From Myxococcales bacterium (GTDB lineage: Bacteria; Myxococcota_A; Polyangia; Polyangiales; Polyangiaceae): a stretch of DNA of 64,000 bases. Where the stretch lies: positions 124,001 to 188,000 of the forward strand of contig JAEUKE010000089.1 in the NCBI GenBank assembly GCA_016794345.1, in the 5' to 3' direction. A model generated the notes under the pieces. The model saw nothing but the letters and a program-made list of their open reading frames with translations, ran no database searches and had not been told where the DNA came from. The position numbers and the translations under genes are program-made. Below, piece by piece: positions 18,352 through 26,671 of this stretch; the first letter of the stretch is position 1, and each line of letters starts with the position of its first letter.

Positions 18352-19418
18352 GTAGGGTCTTCTCGAGCGAGATAGGCCGCGTCGTCGCGCGGGCCAAGCA
18401 GGTGGGCGGCGGCATCTACCGCATCCCCTGGTACATCGTGTTCGGGGAGCCGAACTCGGGCAAGTCGTCGGTCGTCCGTGCGATGAACCTGACGCTGGAC
18501 AACCCCGCCACGATAGACGGACAGTACTGTCAGTATTGGGTCTCCCGGGAGGCGATCATCGTCGAGGCGCGGGAGCCCATCTGCGGGCCCAACCGGAACC
18601 CGGAGCTCCTGCGCGCCCTCTGCGAGGAGATCCTCCGCGTTCGCCCGCGCGAGCCGATGGACGGCATCCTCCTCGTGGTCAGCTCGCAAGACGTGGCGGA
18701 GCGGCAGGAGGAGGCGCTCGAGGCGCACGCGCAGCACCTCCGGAGCTACCTCGTCGAGGCTTGCAAGGCGCTCCAGGCGGACATCCCCGTCTACGTCGTC
18801 TGCAACCGCTACGACACGCTCTGGGGCTTCGCGGAGGTGTTCCAGTGGACGCCGGACCGCGCGCGCGAGGAGGGCTGGGGGCTCTTGGTCCCGCCCGACG
18901 TGCCCTCGCAGAGCACGTGGCCCAAGGTGCAGGAGGGCCTGGTCGGGCTCGCCGCCCGCATCGAGGCCACCTGCCTCTCCAAGCTCTCCAGCGAGGACGG
19001 CGTGGAGCAGCGCATCCGTGCCTACCAGCACCTGGTGGAGTCGCGGGTCTTCGTCGAGAAGCTGAAGGAGCTGACGAAGGTGCTCGCCTTCTCGAGCGCC
19101 TACGAGCGCGCTCCGTGGATGCGCGCGGTCGTCATCGGCTGCGCCGTGCCCGGCACGGGCGATCGCATCCGCGCCGGCATCCACCGCTTCCAGAACATGG
19201 GGCTCTCACAGAACCCCTACGATCCTTTCCGTTCTCCTCGGCCCGGCGGGTTGCCGCTCTTCATGTTCATGAAGGGCATCGTGCTCCCCGAGAAGGAGCT
19301 CGTGCCGCTGAAGACTCGCTGGCGCGACGACCTCATCACGATCCTGGGGCTCAGCTTCGGCCTCGTTCTCCTGACCGTGGGCCTCCTGATTCAGCAGGGC
19401 GTCATTCGGATCAGGTAG
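18348..19418 (+). CDS. Shortened TssM/IcmF-like GTPase
   Basis: 356 residues against about 1100-1200 for TssM. A P-loop GEPNSGKSS (33-41) and a VVCNRYDTL base-recognition-like motif match the IcmF/TssM cytoplasmic GTPase domain. One membrane helix is at the C-terminus (about 335-351), whereas TssM starts with membrane helices; the large periplasmic part is missing. Start at ATG 18348 overlaps the DotU stop (ATGA). The end overlaps the convergent tetR gene by 8 bases. It is probably a dedicated two-protein membrane complex rather than a fragment, as both genes look intact. Confidence 0.8.
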   Translation: MSRVFSSEIGRVVARAKQVGGGIYRIPWYIVFGEPNSGKSSVVRAMNLTLDNPATIDGQYCQYWVSREAIIVEAREPICGPNRNPELLRALCEEILRVRPREPMDGILLVVSSQDVAERQEEALEAHAQHLRSYLVEACKALQADIPVYVVCNRYDTLWGFAEVFQWTPDRAREEGWGLLVPPDVPSQSTWPKVQEGLVGLAARIEATCLSKLSSEDGVEQRIRAYQHLVESRVFVEKLKELTKVLAFSSAYERAPWMRAVVIGCAVPGTGDRIRAGIHRFQNMGLSQNPYDPFRSPRPGGLPLFMFMKGIVLPEKELVPLKTRWRDDLITILGLSFGLVLLTVGLLIQQGVIRIR

Positions 19419-20040
19419 GCGCGAGGGCGGTGCCGAGCACGCGCACGAAGAGCGCGATCAGCTCGTCGCGCGACTCCTTGCGCGCCGGCAGCCACGCGAG
19501 CGTCGTCGCCTCGACGAAGCCGATGAACCCGCGCGCGGCGACGCCGGCGTGCGGGCCGACCTGGGTCGGCATGCTCGTGAGGATGCGCTCGGCGAGGGCG
19601 CGCCGCGTTCGATCGACGACCTCCGTGATCTCCGGGTCGACCCCCATGCCGTTCGTGAACAGGCCGGCGAAGGCAGCCGCGTTCTCCTCGACGTACCGGA
19701 GGTAGGCGAGGAGGCCGGCGTGCAGCCGCTCGAGCGGGGGCATCTCTTCCGGTGTGTCGGTGGCGCTCAGGAGGTCGTCCGCGCCGCGTCGCACGAGCTC
19801 CACGTAGAGCTCGCGCTTCGAGCCGAAGTAGTGGAAGACCAGTCCCTTCGAGACGCCGGCGCGAGCGGCGAGGTCGTCCATCGAGACCTGGTCGTACGGC
19901 CGCTCGAGGAAGAGGCTCATCGCCACGGTGAGCAGCTGCTCGCGGCGCTCGTGTGTCTCGAGGCGCTCCCGCTGCGCGGGACGGGGCGGCCGGCCACGCG
20001 ATGTAGCCTTCTTCGTCGTTCGGCGAGCGAGGACCGCCAT
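19411..20040 (-). CDS. TetR-family transcriptional regulator
   Basis: 209 residues with a basic leader, then the TetR helix-turn-helix at about 53-75 (VSMDDLAARAGVSKGLVFHYFGSK). The ligand domain is unassigned. It is divergent from the metal-dependent hydrolase gene at 20113, with a palindrome in the 72-base gap, so it likely represses itself and that gene. The ligand is unknown; a lipid or aliphatic compound is a guess from the neighbour only. Confidence 0.92.
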   Translation of the reverse strand: MAVLARRTTKKATSRGRPPRPAQRERLETHERREQLLTVAMSLFLERPYDQVSMDDLAARAGVSKGLVFHYFGSKRELYVELVRRGADDLLSATDTPEEMPPLERLHAGLLAYLRYVEENAAAFAGLFTNGMGVDPEITEVVDRTRRALAERILTSMPTQVGPHAGVAARGFIGFVEATTLAWLPARKESRDELIALFVRVLGTALAPT

Positions 20041-20061
20041 GAGGTCACCGACAGTACGCTA

Positions 20062-20076
20062 TTGACTATCGGTCAA
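20062..20076. promoter_or_regulatory. Probable TetR operator
   Basis: The inverted repeat TTGAC-TATCG-GTCAA sits in the gap between the divergent tetR and hydrolase genes, 22 bases from the tetR start and 37 from the other. Its size and half-sites are typical of TetR-family operators that contain TTGAC arms. Confidence 0.6.
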
Positions 20077-20112
20077 CAAGGCCCCATCGTCCATCCGGTT
20101 AGGAGGTCCTCG

Positions 20113-20925
20113 ATGGAAGTGCGTCCGTTTCCGATCCATCGCCTCGACGGCTCGGTCCCCAAGCATTGGCTCGCGGGCAGCGTGCTCGCCACCCACCTGG
20201 CGAACGGCGTCAGCGCGCTGTTCCCCGCCGGCGAGCGCTTCTTCGTCCGCAGCGTGAAGCACTTCGCTTCGGCTTACGAGAACGATCCCGAGCTCGCGGA
20301 GGCGGTGCGGAAGTTCGCCGGTCAAGAAGGCTGGCACGCAGGCGCTCACGACCGGCACCTGAAGATGCTGGAGGAGCAGGGCTTCCGGATCCGGCCCTTC
20401 CTCCGCGTCTACGAGCGCTTCTGCTACGGCTTCCTGGAGAAGGTGTTCTCTCCGAAGATGCGCCTCTCCGCCACGGTCGCGGCGGAGCACTTCACCGCGG
20501 TCATGGCGGAGAACTTCCTCTCGGAGGATTTCGAGCGCGGCATCCACCCCGTGATGCGGGAGCTCTTGTCCTGGCACGCGTCCGAGGAGATCGAGCACCG
20601 CGCGGTCGCCTTCGAGGTGCTCCAGCGCGTCGACGACGGCTACCCGCTCCGCATCGCCGGTCTCGTGCTCTCGGGCTCGGTGCTCGCCGCGTTCTGGGTG
20701 GCGGGCGCGCTCTACCTGCTGTCGCAGGAGGAGGGCGTCGTCGCCGCCACGCGCCGCGAGAAGAAGGAGATGGAAGGCCGCATGCCCTTCGGGGAGCGTG
20801 TCTTCGGGCGAGGGATCCGCACCTACCTCCGCCGGGACTTCCACCCGCTCCACGACAAACGCCTGGATGCGCTGGCGGCCAAGGCGCTCGCCGGGATGGG
20901 GCAGGTCGCGCAGGCCACGGTCTGA
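20113..20925 (+). CDS. Predicted metal-dependent hydrolase (PF10118-like)
   Basis: 270 residues. Helical, rich in His/Glu: GQEGWHAGAHDRHL near 75-88, AEHFTAVMAENFL near 122-134 and WHASEEIEHRAVAFEV near 155-170, arranged like a di-metal four-helix protein of the COG3687/PF10118 family. A hydrophobic segment follows near residues 185-207. An AGGAGG lies 6 bases before the ATG, which fixes the start. Divergent tetR and the palindrome between them suggest it is the regulated target. Confidence 0.8.
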   Translation: MEVRPFPIHRLDGSVPKHWLAGSVLATHLANGVSALFPAGERFFVRSVKHFASAYENDPELAEAVRKFAGQEGWHAGAHDRHLKMLEEQGFRIRPFLRVYERFCYGFLEKVFSPKMRLSATVAAEHFTAVMAENFLSEDFERGIHPVMRELLSWHASEEIEHRAVAFEVLQRVDDGYPLRIAGLVLSGSVLAAFWVAGALYLLSQEEGVVAATRREKKEMEGRMPFGERVFGRGIRTYLRRDFHPLHDKRLDALAAKALAGMGQVAQATV

Positions 20926-21022
20926 AGCGGCCTGTCTGCACAATTCCGCCCTCCCGGATTTCCGGCAACTCGGCCACGGGGCGCGATTGACGCTGGCCTG
21001 ACCAATCGGCGACGCTGACGGC

Positions 21023-22729
21023 GTGGAGAAACTGAAGGCCGTCTTTCCTTCTGGTGGGGGCGCTCTCGCCCTTTCCTCCCCCCCTTCCCCCCGTCCACTG
21101 CGTGGAGGGGGGAGGATAACAGCGCTGTTAGGCCTACTCGCAGGTCTCGCCGGCTGCACCGGTGAGATCGGGGACGGTCCGGGGCCGGACGGCGATCTCC
21201 CCACCACCGCGGAGGCCAACGAGGTCGGGCCGAGCGGCGCGCGGCGCCTGACGGCGGTCGAGTACCGAGCCACCGTGCTCGATCTGACGGGCGTGGACGT
21301 CGACGACGCGAACCTGGTCCTGCCGGTCGACGACCGGACGCCCTTCGACAACGACTTCCAGCGACAGACCGCTTCGCAGGCGCTCATCGACGGCGTCGAG
21401 GTCCTGAGCGGGGACGTGGCGAGCGCGGTCGTCGCAGACCCGACCCTGCGCGCGAACGTCGTTGGCTGCGAGCCGACCGGCCCGACCGACGAGGCCTGCT
21501 TCCGCAACTTCGTCGCGACCTTCGGGCGCCGCGCGCTCCGCCGCACCGTCACGAACGCGGAGATCGACAACTTCACGACCCACTTCCTGCCGCACGCCGA
21601 GGTCGAAGGAGACTTCTGGGTCGCGGTGGACTCCGGGCTCCGGGCCTTCATGCAGCACCCGGAGTTCCTCTATCGCGTGGAGATCGGCGAGCCGATCGTC
21701 GCCATGCCGGGCCTCTTCCGGCTGAACGACTTCGAGATCGCGAGTCGAATGAGCTACCTCCTCTGGGGCACCACGCCGCCGGACTTCCTGCTCGATCTCG
21801 CGGAGGCCGGCCAGCTGAGCGACGCCGACAAGCGCCGTGAGGCGGCCTCCACGCTGCTCGCGGACGACCGCGCGCTCTCGCGTGTCTCCCGCTTCCACTC
21901 GATGTGGCTCTCGTACGAGTCCATGGCGCACTCGGCGACGCTCACCGCCGCGATGAACGCCGAGACCGACGCCCTGCTCCAGCGCTACATCTTCGACGAG
22001 AAGCGTCCCTGGACCGACCTCTTGCTCGCGAACGAGACCTTCCTCACGCCGGAGCTCGCGACCCACTACGGGCTCGCGGCGCCGTCCAAACCTGCCGGCG
22101 ACTGGGTGTCCTACGGAGATTCAGGCCGCCGCGGCCTGCTCTCGCACGGCACGTTCCTGTCGGCGGTCGCCAAGTTCACCGACACGAGCCCCACGCAGCG
22201 CGGCCTCTTGATCCGGACGCGCCTCTTCTGCCAGGTCATCTCGCCGCCGCCGCCGGACCTCGGCGTCAACGTCGACATGCCGCCTGCCGGTCCCGACCCG
22301 AACGCTTGCAAGGAGGACCGCTACACGATGTGGAAGACCGAGGGCTGCTCGGGCTGTCACTCGCAGCTCGAGCCGGTGGGCTTTGGCCTCGAGAACTTCG
22401 ACTCGGCCGGCCGGTACCGGACGACCGAGCCCGACAAGCCCCAATGCTCCATCGACGGCACCGGCGAGCTCCCTGGGGTCGGCACCTTCACCGGGCCCTC
22501 GCAGCTCGGCGACCTGATGATCCAGGACGGCGGCGTCGACGCTTGCGTGGCGACGATGGTCTACCGGTTCGCGATGGGAAGGTGGGAGCTCGACGAGCAC
22601 GATGACGCGCTCCTCGAGCGGCTCGTCGTCGACGCGCAGGCGGGTGGGGGGCTCGCCCTCGACGCGCTCGTCAATGAAATGGTCGGTTCGGAAGCCTTCG
22701 GTCTCCGCCGTGAGGAGGTGGTCAAGTGA
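21023..22729 (+). CDS. DUF1592/DUF1588-type cytochrome-like lipoprotein
   Basis: 568 residues from GTG 21023. Signal ends GLAGC (Cys45); the unusually long n-region is partly encoded by a REP-like hairpin (residues 19-31). The body has the order of the DUF1587/1592/1588/1585 multidomain proteins: RRLTAVEYRATVLDLTG, then FRNFVATFGRRALRR, then RGLLSHGTFLSAVA, a single CxxCH motif in the CSGCHSQLEPVGFGLENFD segment, and a C-terminal DUF1585-like stretch. These proteins are always paired with DUF1552. It overlaps the next gene by 4 bases (GTGA). Confidence 0.88.
   Translation: MEKLKAVFPSGGGALALSSPPSPRPLRGGGRITALLGLLAGLAGCTGEIGDGPGPDGDLPTTAEANEVGPSGARRLTAVEYRATVLDLTGVDVDDANLVLPVDDRTPFDNDFQRQTASQALIDGVEVLSGDVASAVVADPTLRANVVGCEPTGPTDEACFRNFVATFGRRALRRTVTNAEIDNFTTHFLPHAEVEGDFWVAVDSGLRAFMQHPEFLYRVEIGEPIVAMPGLFRLNDFEIASRMSYLLWGTTPPDFLLDLAEAGQLSDADKRREAASTLLADDRALSRVSRFHSMWLSYESMAHSATLTAAMNAETDALLQRYIFDEKRPWTDLLLANETFLTPELATHYGLAAPSKPAGDWVSYGDSGRRGLLSHGTFLSAVAKFTDTSPTQRGLLIRTRLFCQVISPPPPDLGVNVDMPPAGPDPNACKEDRYTMWKTEGCSGCHSQLEPVGFGLENFDSAGRYRTTEPDKPQCSIDGTGELPGVGTFTGPSQLGDLMIQDGGVDACVATMVYRFAMGRWELDEHDDALLERLVVDAQAGGGLALDALVNEMVGSEAFGLRREEVVK
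21078..21114 (+). repeat. REP-like hairpin, copy a
   Basis: C-run followed by CCCCCC-G-TCCAC, loop TGC, GTGGA-GGGGGG (stem 21087-21112). It belongs to the family seen at 24260, 24335 and 59151: C-run, two-base spacer, then a C5-6 stem with TC...GA inside and G5-6. This copy lies inside the signal-peptide coding region of the DUF1592 gene. Confidence 0.6.
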
Positions 22730-24201
22730 GCGTGCGAGCACGAAGGAGGCGCTTCCTCCGTGGGCTCGGCGGCGTCGGACTGGCGCTGCCCTTCCTCGAG
22801 TACTTTGCTCCGAAGAACGCGGGCGCGGCGCCGGGCGACAAGCCCATGCGCTACGTCTTCGCCTTCGGCGGGTCCTCCATCGGAATGGACGGCGGCGAGC
22901 GAAGCACGCCGGCCGCCGAGGGGCCGATCAACGCCTCGAACACCTCGCGCGCGGTCCAACCGCTCATCGACGCCGGCGTGGCCGACGTGACCTCGCTCGT
23001 GTCGGGGCTCCTCATCCCGTGGGGCGCCACGCCTCCGACCGCCGGGCGCGCGATCGGCTTCCACGCGAGCACGACGTGCCCGCTCGCCTGTGGCAAGGCC
23101 AGCATCAGCGAGGACGACGAGGGCCTCGCCGGCCCGACGTCCGACTGGATCGTCGCCGACACGATCGCGTCGGACCTGACGAACAAGGTGCTCACCTATC
23201 GCGTGCAGGCCGCCTACTACCGCGGCAACAACGCGACGGACGGCCAGCGCGGGCTCCTCTCTGCGCGCATGAACAACGGGCAGCTGGAGGAGGTCACGCC
23301 CACGTCGAGCCCGAAGGTTGCGTTCCAGTCGCTCACGACCGGGTTCATCCCGCCCGATCCGGAGGAGGCGCTCAAGGCACAGCGCCTCCTGGATCGGCGC
23401 AAGAGCGTCATCGATCTGGTGCGCGGCGACACCGAGGCTCTCATCCCGCGCCTCGGCGCCGCGGACAAGATCCGCATGCAGCGCCATTTCGACGAGCTGC
23501 GCGCCCTCGAGACGCGCCTCAACGGCATCTCGCCCCCCGACTCGCCCTCGTGTGTCCTCCCGGCCGACCCGGGCGACGACCCGCCGATCGGTGGGGCGGT
23601 GGAGAACGGCGAGCAGGGATCCGGTGGCGGCTACGATTCGACTGCCGCCTATTCCAATGAGGAAGAGCGCGCGCAGGTCATGGTGGACCTCATCCATTTC
23701 GCCTTCGCGTGTGACCTCTATCGCGTCGCGAACCTCATGTTCACGTATTCGCAGTGCTTCCTGAACATGAACCCGATCTACGGCTATGCGTCGGACCTCC
23801 ACGAGATCAGCCACTACTCGATGGGCGGCGGACAGGCCGGTCAGGACGCGCTCGCCGACTGCATCGGCTGGCACGTGAAGCACTGGGCCAACCTGATGAA
23901 GAAGCTCCGTGACACGGAGGACTTCGACGGCACGTCCATCCTCGACGCCACCAGCATGATCCTCTCCTTCGAAGGCGGCATCGGCTACGACCCGGAGCAG
24001 GACCAGCAAGGCTCGCCGCACTCCTCGGAGAACATGATGGTCCTCATCGGGGGCAAGGCCGGCGGCCTGCACGCCTCGGGCGGTCGCCACATCCGCCGGG
24101 ACGGCGAGCACCCGGCGAAGGTCATCAACACCGCGATGAAGGCGGTCGGCGTGACCCAGCAGCTCGGCGACGTGTCCGGCACCTACGACGAGCTCTTCTG
24201 A
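22726..24201 (+). CDS. DUF1552 protein with Tat-like signal
   Basis: 491 residues. The start RRRRFLRGLGGVGLALPFLE is a twin-arginine signal. The body shows the DUF1552 landmarks: FAFGGSSIGMDGG, GFHASTTCPLACG, PTSDWIVAD, RLGAADKIRMQRHFDELRALE, and ILSFEGGIG with HSSENMMVLIGGKAGGL near the end. The GTG start overlaps the DUF1592 stop. The pair is known from planctomycetes and myxobacteria, where DUF1552 is exported folded; its activity is not established. Confidence 0.9.
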   Translation: MSVRARRRRFLRGLGGVGLALPFLEYFAPKNAGAAPGDKPMRYVFAFGGSSIGMDGGERSTPAAEGPINASNTSRAVQPLIDAGVADVTSLVSGLLIPWGATPPTAGRAIGFHASTTCPLACGKASISEDDEGLAGPTSDWIVADTIASDLTNKVLTYRVQAAYYRGNNATDGQRGLLSARMNNGQLEEVTPTSSPKVAFQSLTTGFIPPDPEEALKAQRLLDRRKSVIDLVRGDTEALIPRLGAADKIRMQRHFDELRALETRLNGISPPDSPSCVLPADPGDDPPIGGAVENGEQGSGGGYDSTAAYSNEEERAQVMVDLIHFAFACDLYRVANLMFTYSQCFLNMNPIYGYASDLHEISHYSMGGGQAGQDALADCIGWHVKHWANLMKKLRDTEDFDGTSILDATSMILSFEGGIGYDPEQDQQGSPHSSENMMVLIGGKAGGLHASGGRHIRRDGEHPAKVINTAMKAVGVTQQLGDVSGTYDELF

Positions 24202-24259
24202 ACGGGTGGAGAAGAAGGCCACGTCCGGTCTGTCTCGAGACGGTATCGTCGTGGATTCA

Positions 24260-24292
24260 CCCCCCGATCCCCCTCACCCTCGGTGAGGGGGA
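24260..24292 (+). repeat. REP-like hairpin, copy b
   Basis: Leader CCCCCCGAT followed by a perfect 10-bp stem CCCCCTCACC/GGTGAGGGGG with loop CTC (24269-24291). It lies between the DUF1552 stop and the next gene start and could also act as an mRNA 3'-end structure. Confidence 0.65.
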
Positions 24293-24308
24293 GAGCGCGG
24301 ATGGCTCC

Positions 24309-25571
24309 ATGATCGCTCGTCTTCGCCGTCTCATCCCCCCGGCCCCCGTCGCTTCGCGAGGGGGTCGTCGGTGCGTGGTCCTCACGCTGGTCGCGCTCGG
24401 CTGCGGTGACGGCTCGGGCGCCGGGCAAACGACGAGCGCTGCGTCGGGGGTGCGGAGCGCGGCGCCTCCGGCGACCTCTGCTCGCGCTTCGGCCGCGCCC
24501 AGCGCGTCGGCGTCGGCGTCGGCTCACTCCTCCGCGCAAGCCCCCGAGCCGCCCGCGCCCAACTTGGTCCAGGAGGACGCGCGGACGGCGCTCACCTGGC
24601 GTCCGGACACGCGCGCCATCGTCGCGGCGCGCGGTGACAAGGTCGCGATCCTCGCCGTGCCCGGCGGTCGCGCCACGCCGCTCGCGGACGTCGGCGGGCC
24701 GGTCGAGGCCGTCGCCGTCTCGCCAAAGGGCGGTCGCGTCGCGGTGGTCACCAAGGCGCGAGTCGTGAAGATCTACGACGGAAGATCGGGCGCGCTCGTG
24801 GCGGAGCTCCCGGAGACGATCCCGGACGAGGAGGTCAACGCGCTCGTCTTCTCGCCGGACGGAGAGCTCTTTGCCGGCTCGGGCTACACGAGCGCGCGCG
24901 TCTGGAACGTGGAGCGAAAGCAGAAGATCTGTGACGTCACCGAGATTCACAGCTTCGACCTCGCGTTCACACCCGACCAGGGCTCGCTGGTCGTGACGGG
25001 TGTCGGCGCCATGGGGCGCTACGAGCTCCCCAGCTGCGAGAAGAAGGCCGAGAACAGCGCGGACACGACCGGCACCTTCGGATCCTGGGTCGCGCCGGAC
25101 GGCCTGCACGTCGCCGCGGCCGGCGGTGCCGGACACGATCTCCAGCTCTTCGGCGGTCGAGACCTCCACAGCATCGACACCCTCGCGAAGAGCGCCGGCT
25201 GCACCGACCACGTCGCGGCCGGCTTCTCGCGTGACGGCAAGGTCCTCTTCGGTTTCGGCGGCACGACCTGGATCCGTTCGTTCCGCATCGAGTCGAAGAA
25301 GACAATCGGCGCCTACGACATCCCCCGCCCGGAGGAGGTCTCGTTCGTCGTGCCGTTCGACGACGGCGAGCGCGCCATCGTGGTCAGGAACGACAAGGCG
25401 GAGGTGGTGAACGTGAAGGACAAGAGCGTCGCCTTCTCGTTTGGCCTCGAGGGGGCGACCTCACTGGAGATCTCCTGGGACATGTCCCGCCTGCTCGGAT
25501 CCACCCCGGACAAAGCCGTCATCTGGGACACCGCGACGGGCAAGATACTCGAGAAGCTCTCGCTTCCCTGA
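24309..25571 (+). CDS. Beta-propeller (WD40-like) lipoprotein
   Basis: 420 residues. The signal is MIARLRRLIPPAPVASRGGR then a hydrophobic core ending ALGC (Cys32); residues 9-19 are encoded by REP-like copy c. An Ala/Ser/Pro linker follows (about 40-85), then six or seven WD40-like blades (VEAVAVSPKGGRVAVV, VNALVFSPDGELFAG, TSLEISWDMSRLLG). No enzymatic motif. Translation from the internal GTG at residue 23 would leave too short a signal, so the ATG is preferred. Confidence 0.75.
   Translation: MIARLRRLIPPAPVASRGGRRCVVLTLVALGCGDGSGAGQTTSAASGVRSAAPPATSARASAAPSASASASAHSSAQAPEPPAPNLVQEDARTALTWRPDTRAIVAARGDKVAILAVPGGRATPLADVGGPVEAVAVSPKGGRVAVVTKARVVKIYDGRSGALVAELPETIPDEEVNALVFSPDGELFAGSGYTSARVWNVERKQKICDVTEIHSFDLAFTPDQGSLVVTGVGAMGRYELPSCEKKAENSADTTGTFGSWVAPDGLHVAAAGGAGHDLQLFGGRDLHSIDTLAKSAGCTDHVAAGFSRDGKVLFGFGGTTWIRSFRIESKKTIGAYDIPRPEEVSFVVPFDDGERAIVVRNDKAEVVNVKDKSVAFSFGLEGATSLEISWDMSRLLGSTPDKAVIWDTATGKILEKLSLP
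24335..24364 (+). repeat. REP-like hairpin, copy c
   Basis: CCCCCCGG leader, then CCCCC-G-TCGC, loop TTC, GCGA-GGGGG (24343-24364). Same orientation as copies a, b and d. It lies in the signal-peptide codons of the propeller lipoprotein. Confidence 0.6.
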
Positions 25572-25596
25572 GCGAGGCGCTATCGTCTCTTCTTTC

Positions 25597-26628
25597 ATGA
25601 CCGAAGAGACCCTGCCCCTGCGCTTCGAGACGCGGCTCGCCCTCGCCGAGCTCCCCTGGTTCGAGGAAGATCATGGGGAGGTCGTCCTCGCCGACAAGAG
25701 CGTGCCGCCGGTCATCGACACCCACACGCACTACGCGCTACCGCACCTATCCATCCACACGATCGACATCGAGCGCGAGACTCCGGATAGTAACCTCCTC
25801 CTCGGACGATGTTGCGCGCATCACCTCGACGTCCGCGCCAACCAGTGCTTCGGTCCGAACGAGCTCGTGGGGCTCAAGCGCGAGCTGCTCCTCGGCGGGC
25901 TCACCGGCAAAGGCAAGCGGCGCGATCACACGGCGCCGAACCTCGCGCGCGACATGCGGCAGATGAACGTCGTGCAATCGGTCGTCCTCGCCATCGACTT
26001 CTTCTTCCCGAACAACCACGCGCGGGACACGCTCACCACGGCGCGCACGCGGTCGGAGGTCGTCGGCTACGGGAGCGTGCACCCGAGGTCGCTCTTCCCC
26101 AAAGTGAAGCTGGAGGAGCAGCTCCACCTCGGCGCCCGCGGAATCAAGCTGCACCCGCCCAACCAGACCTTCCGTCCCGATGCCTGGTACGCGATGCGCA
26201 TCTACCGGATGTGCGGGAAGGAGAACCTGCCCGTCTTCTGGCACGCGGGGCCCGCCGGCATCGAGCCGAAGTTCAATCAATCCTTCGCGCAGATGCGCCA
26301 TTACGAGCGGCCCATTCGGGAGATCCCCGAGACGCAGTTCGTGCTCGGCCACGCCGGCTCGCTTCAGCACCGCGAAGCCATCGCCATGCAGCGCCGGTAC
26401 AAGAACGCCTGGCTCGAGATCTCGGGCCTCTCCCTCGGCCAGCTGCGCGAGGTCATCGCTGAGGCCGACACGGACCGCGTCCTCTTCGGCTCGGATTGGC
26501 CCTTCTATCACCCCGTCCTGCCGCTCGCGAAGGTGCTCATCGCCACGGAGGGGCAGCCGGATCTCCGCCGGAAGATCCTCCACGACAACGCTGCCCGCCT
26601 GCTCGAGCGCACGTCGCGACCGATCTGA
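25597..26628 (+). CDS. Amidohydrolase 2 family protein (TIM barrel)
   Basis: 343 residues, no signal. DTHTH (His43, His45) at the start of the barrel, FWHAGP and VLGHAGS for the next metal histidines, and FGSDWPF for the catalytic Asp are the Amidohydro_2 pattern. Related enzymes are decarboxylases and lactonases acting on small carboxylic acids in the cytoplasm. The short gap to the upstream lipoprotein gene allows co-transcription. Substrate unknown. Confidence 0.88.
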   Translation: MTEETLPLRFETRLALAELPWFEEDHGEVVLADKSVPPVIDTHTHYALPHLSIHTIDIERETPDSNLLLGRCCAHHLDVRANQCFGPNELVGLKRELLLGGLTGKGKRRDHTAPNLARDMRQMNVVQSVVLAIDFFFPNNHARDTLTTARTRSEVVGYGSVHPRSLFPKVKLEEQLHLGARGIKLHPPNQTFRPDAWYAMRIYRMCGKENLPVFWHAGPAGIEPKFNQSFAQMRHYERPIREIPETQFVLGHAGSLQHREAIAMQRRYKNAWLEISGLSLGQLREVIAEADTDRVLFGSDWPFYHPVLPLAKVLIATEGQPDLRRKILHDNAARLLERTSRPI

Positions 26629-26671
26629 CGCCCGGCCCCGCGGCGCGTGGGTTGGCGTAAGATCGGGCACG

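Noticed and set aside
17701..19418. A functional type VI secretion cluster
   Set aside because: No TssB/C, Hcp, VgrG, ClpV or TssJ gene is present, and the TssM-like protein lacks the periplasmic part.
22561..24222. Long minus-strand open frame opposite DUF1552
   Set aside because: The plus frame carries Tat and DUF1552 landmarks; the minus frame has no recognisable domain.
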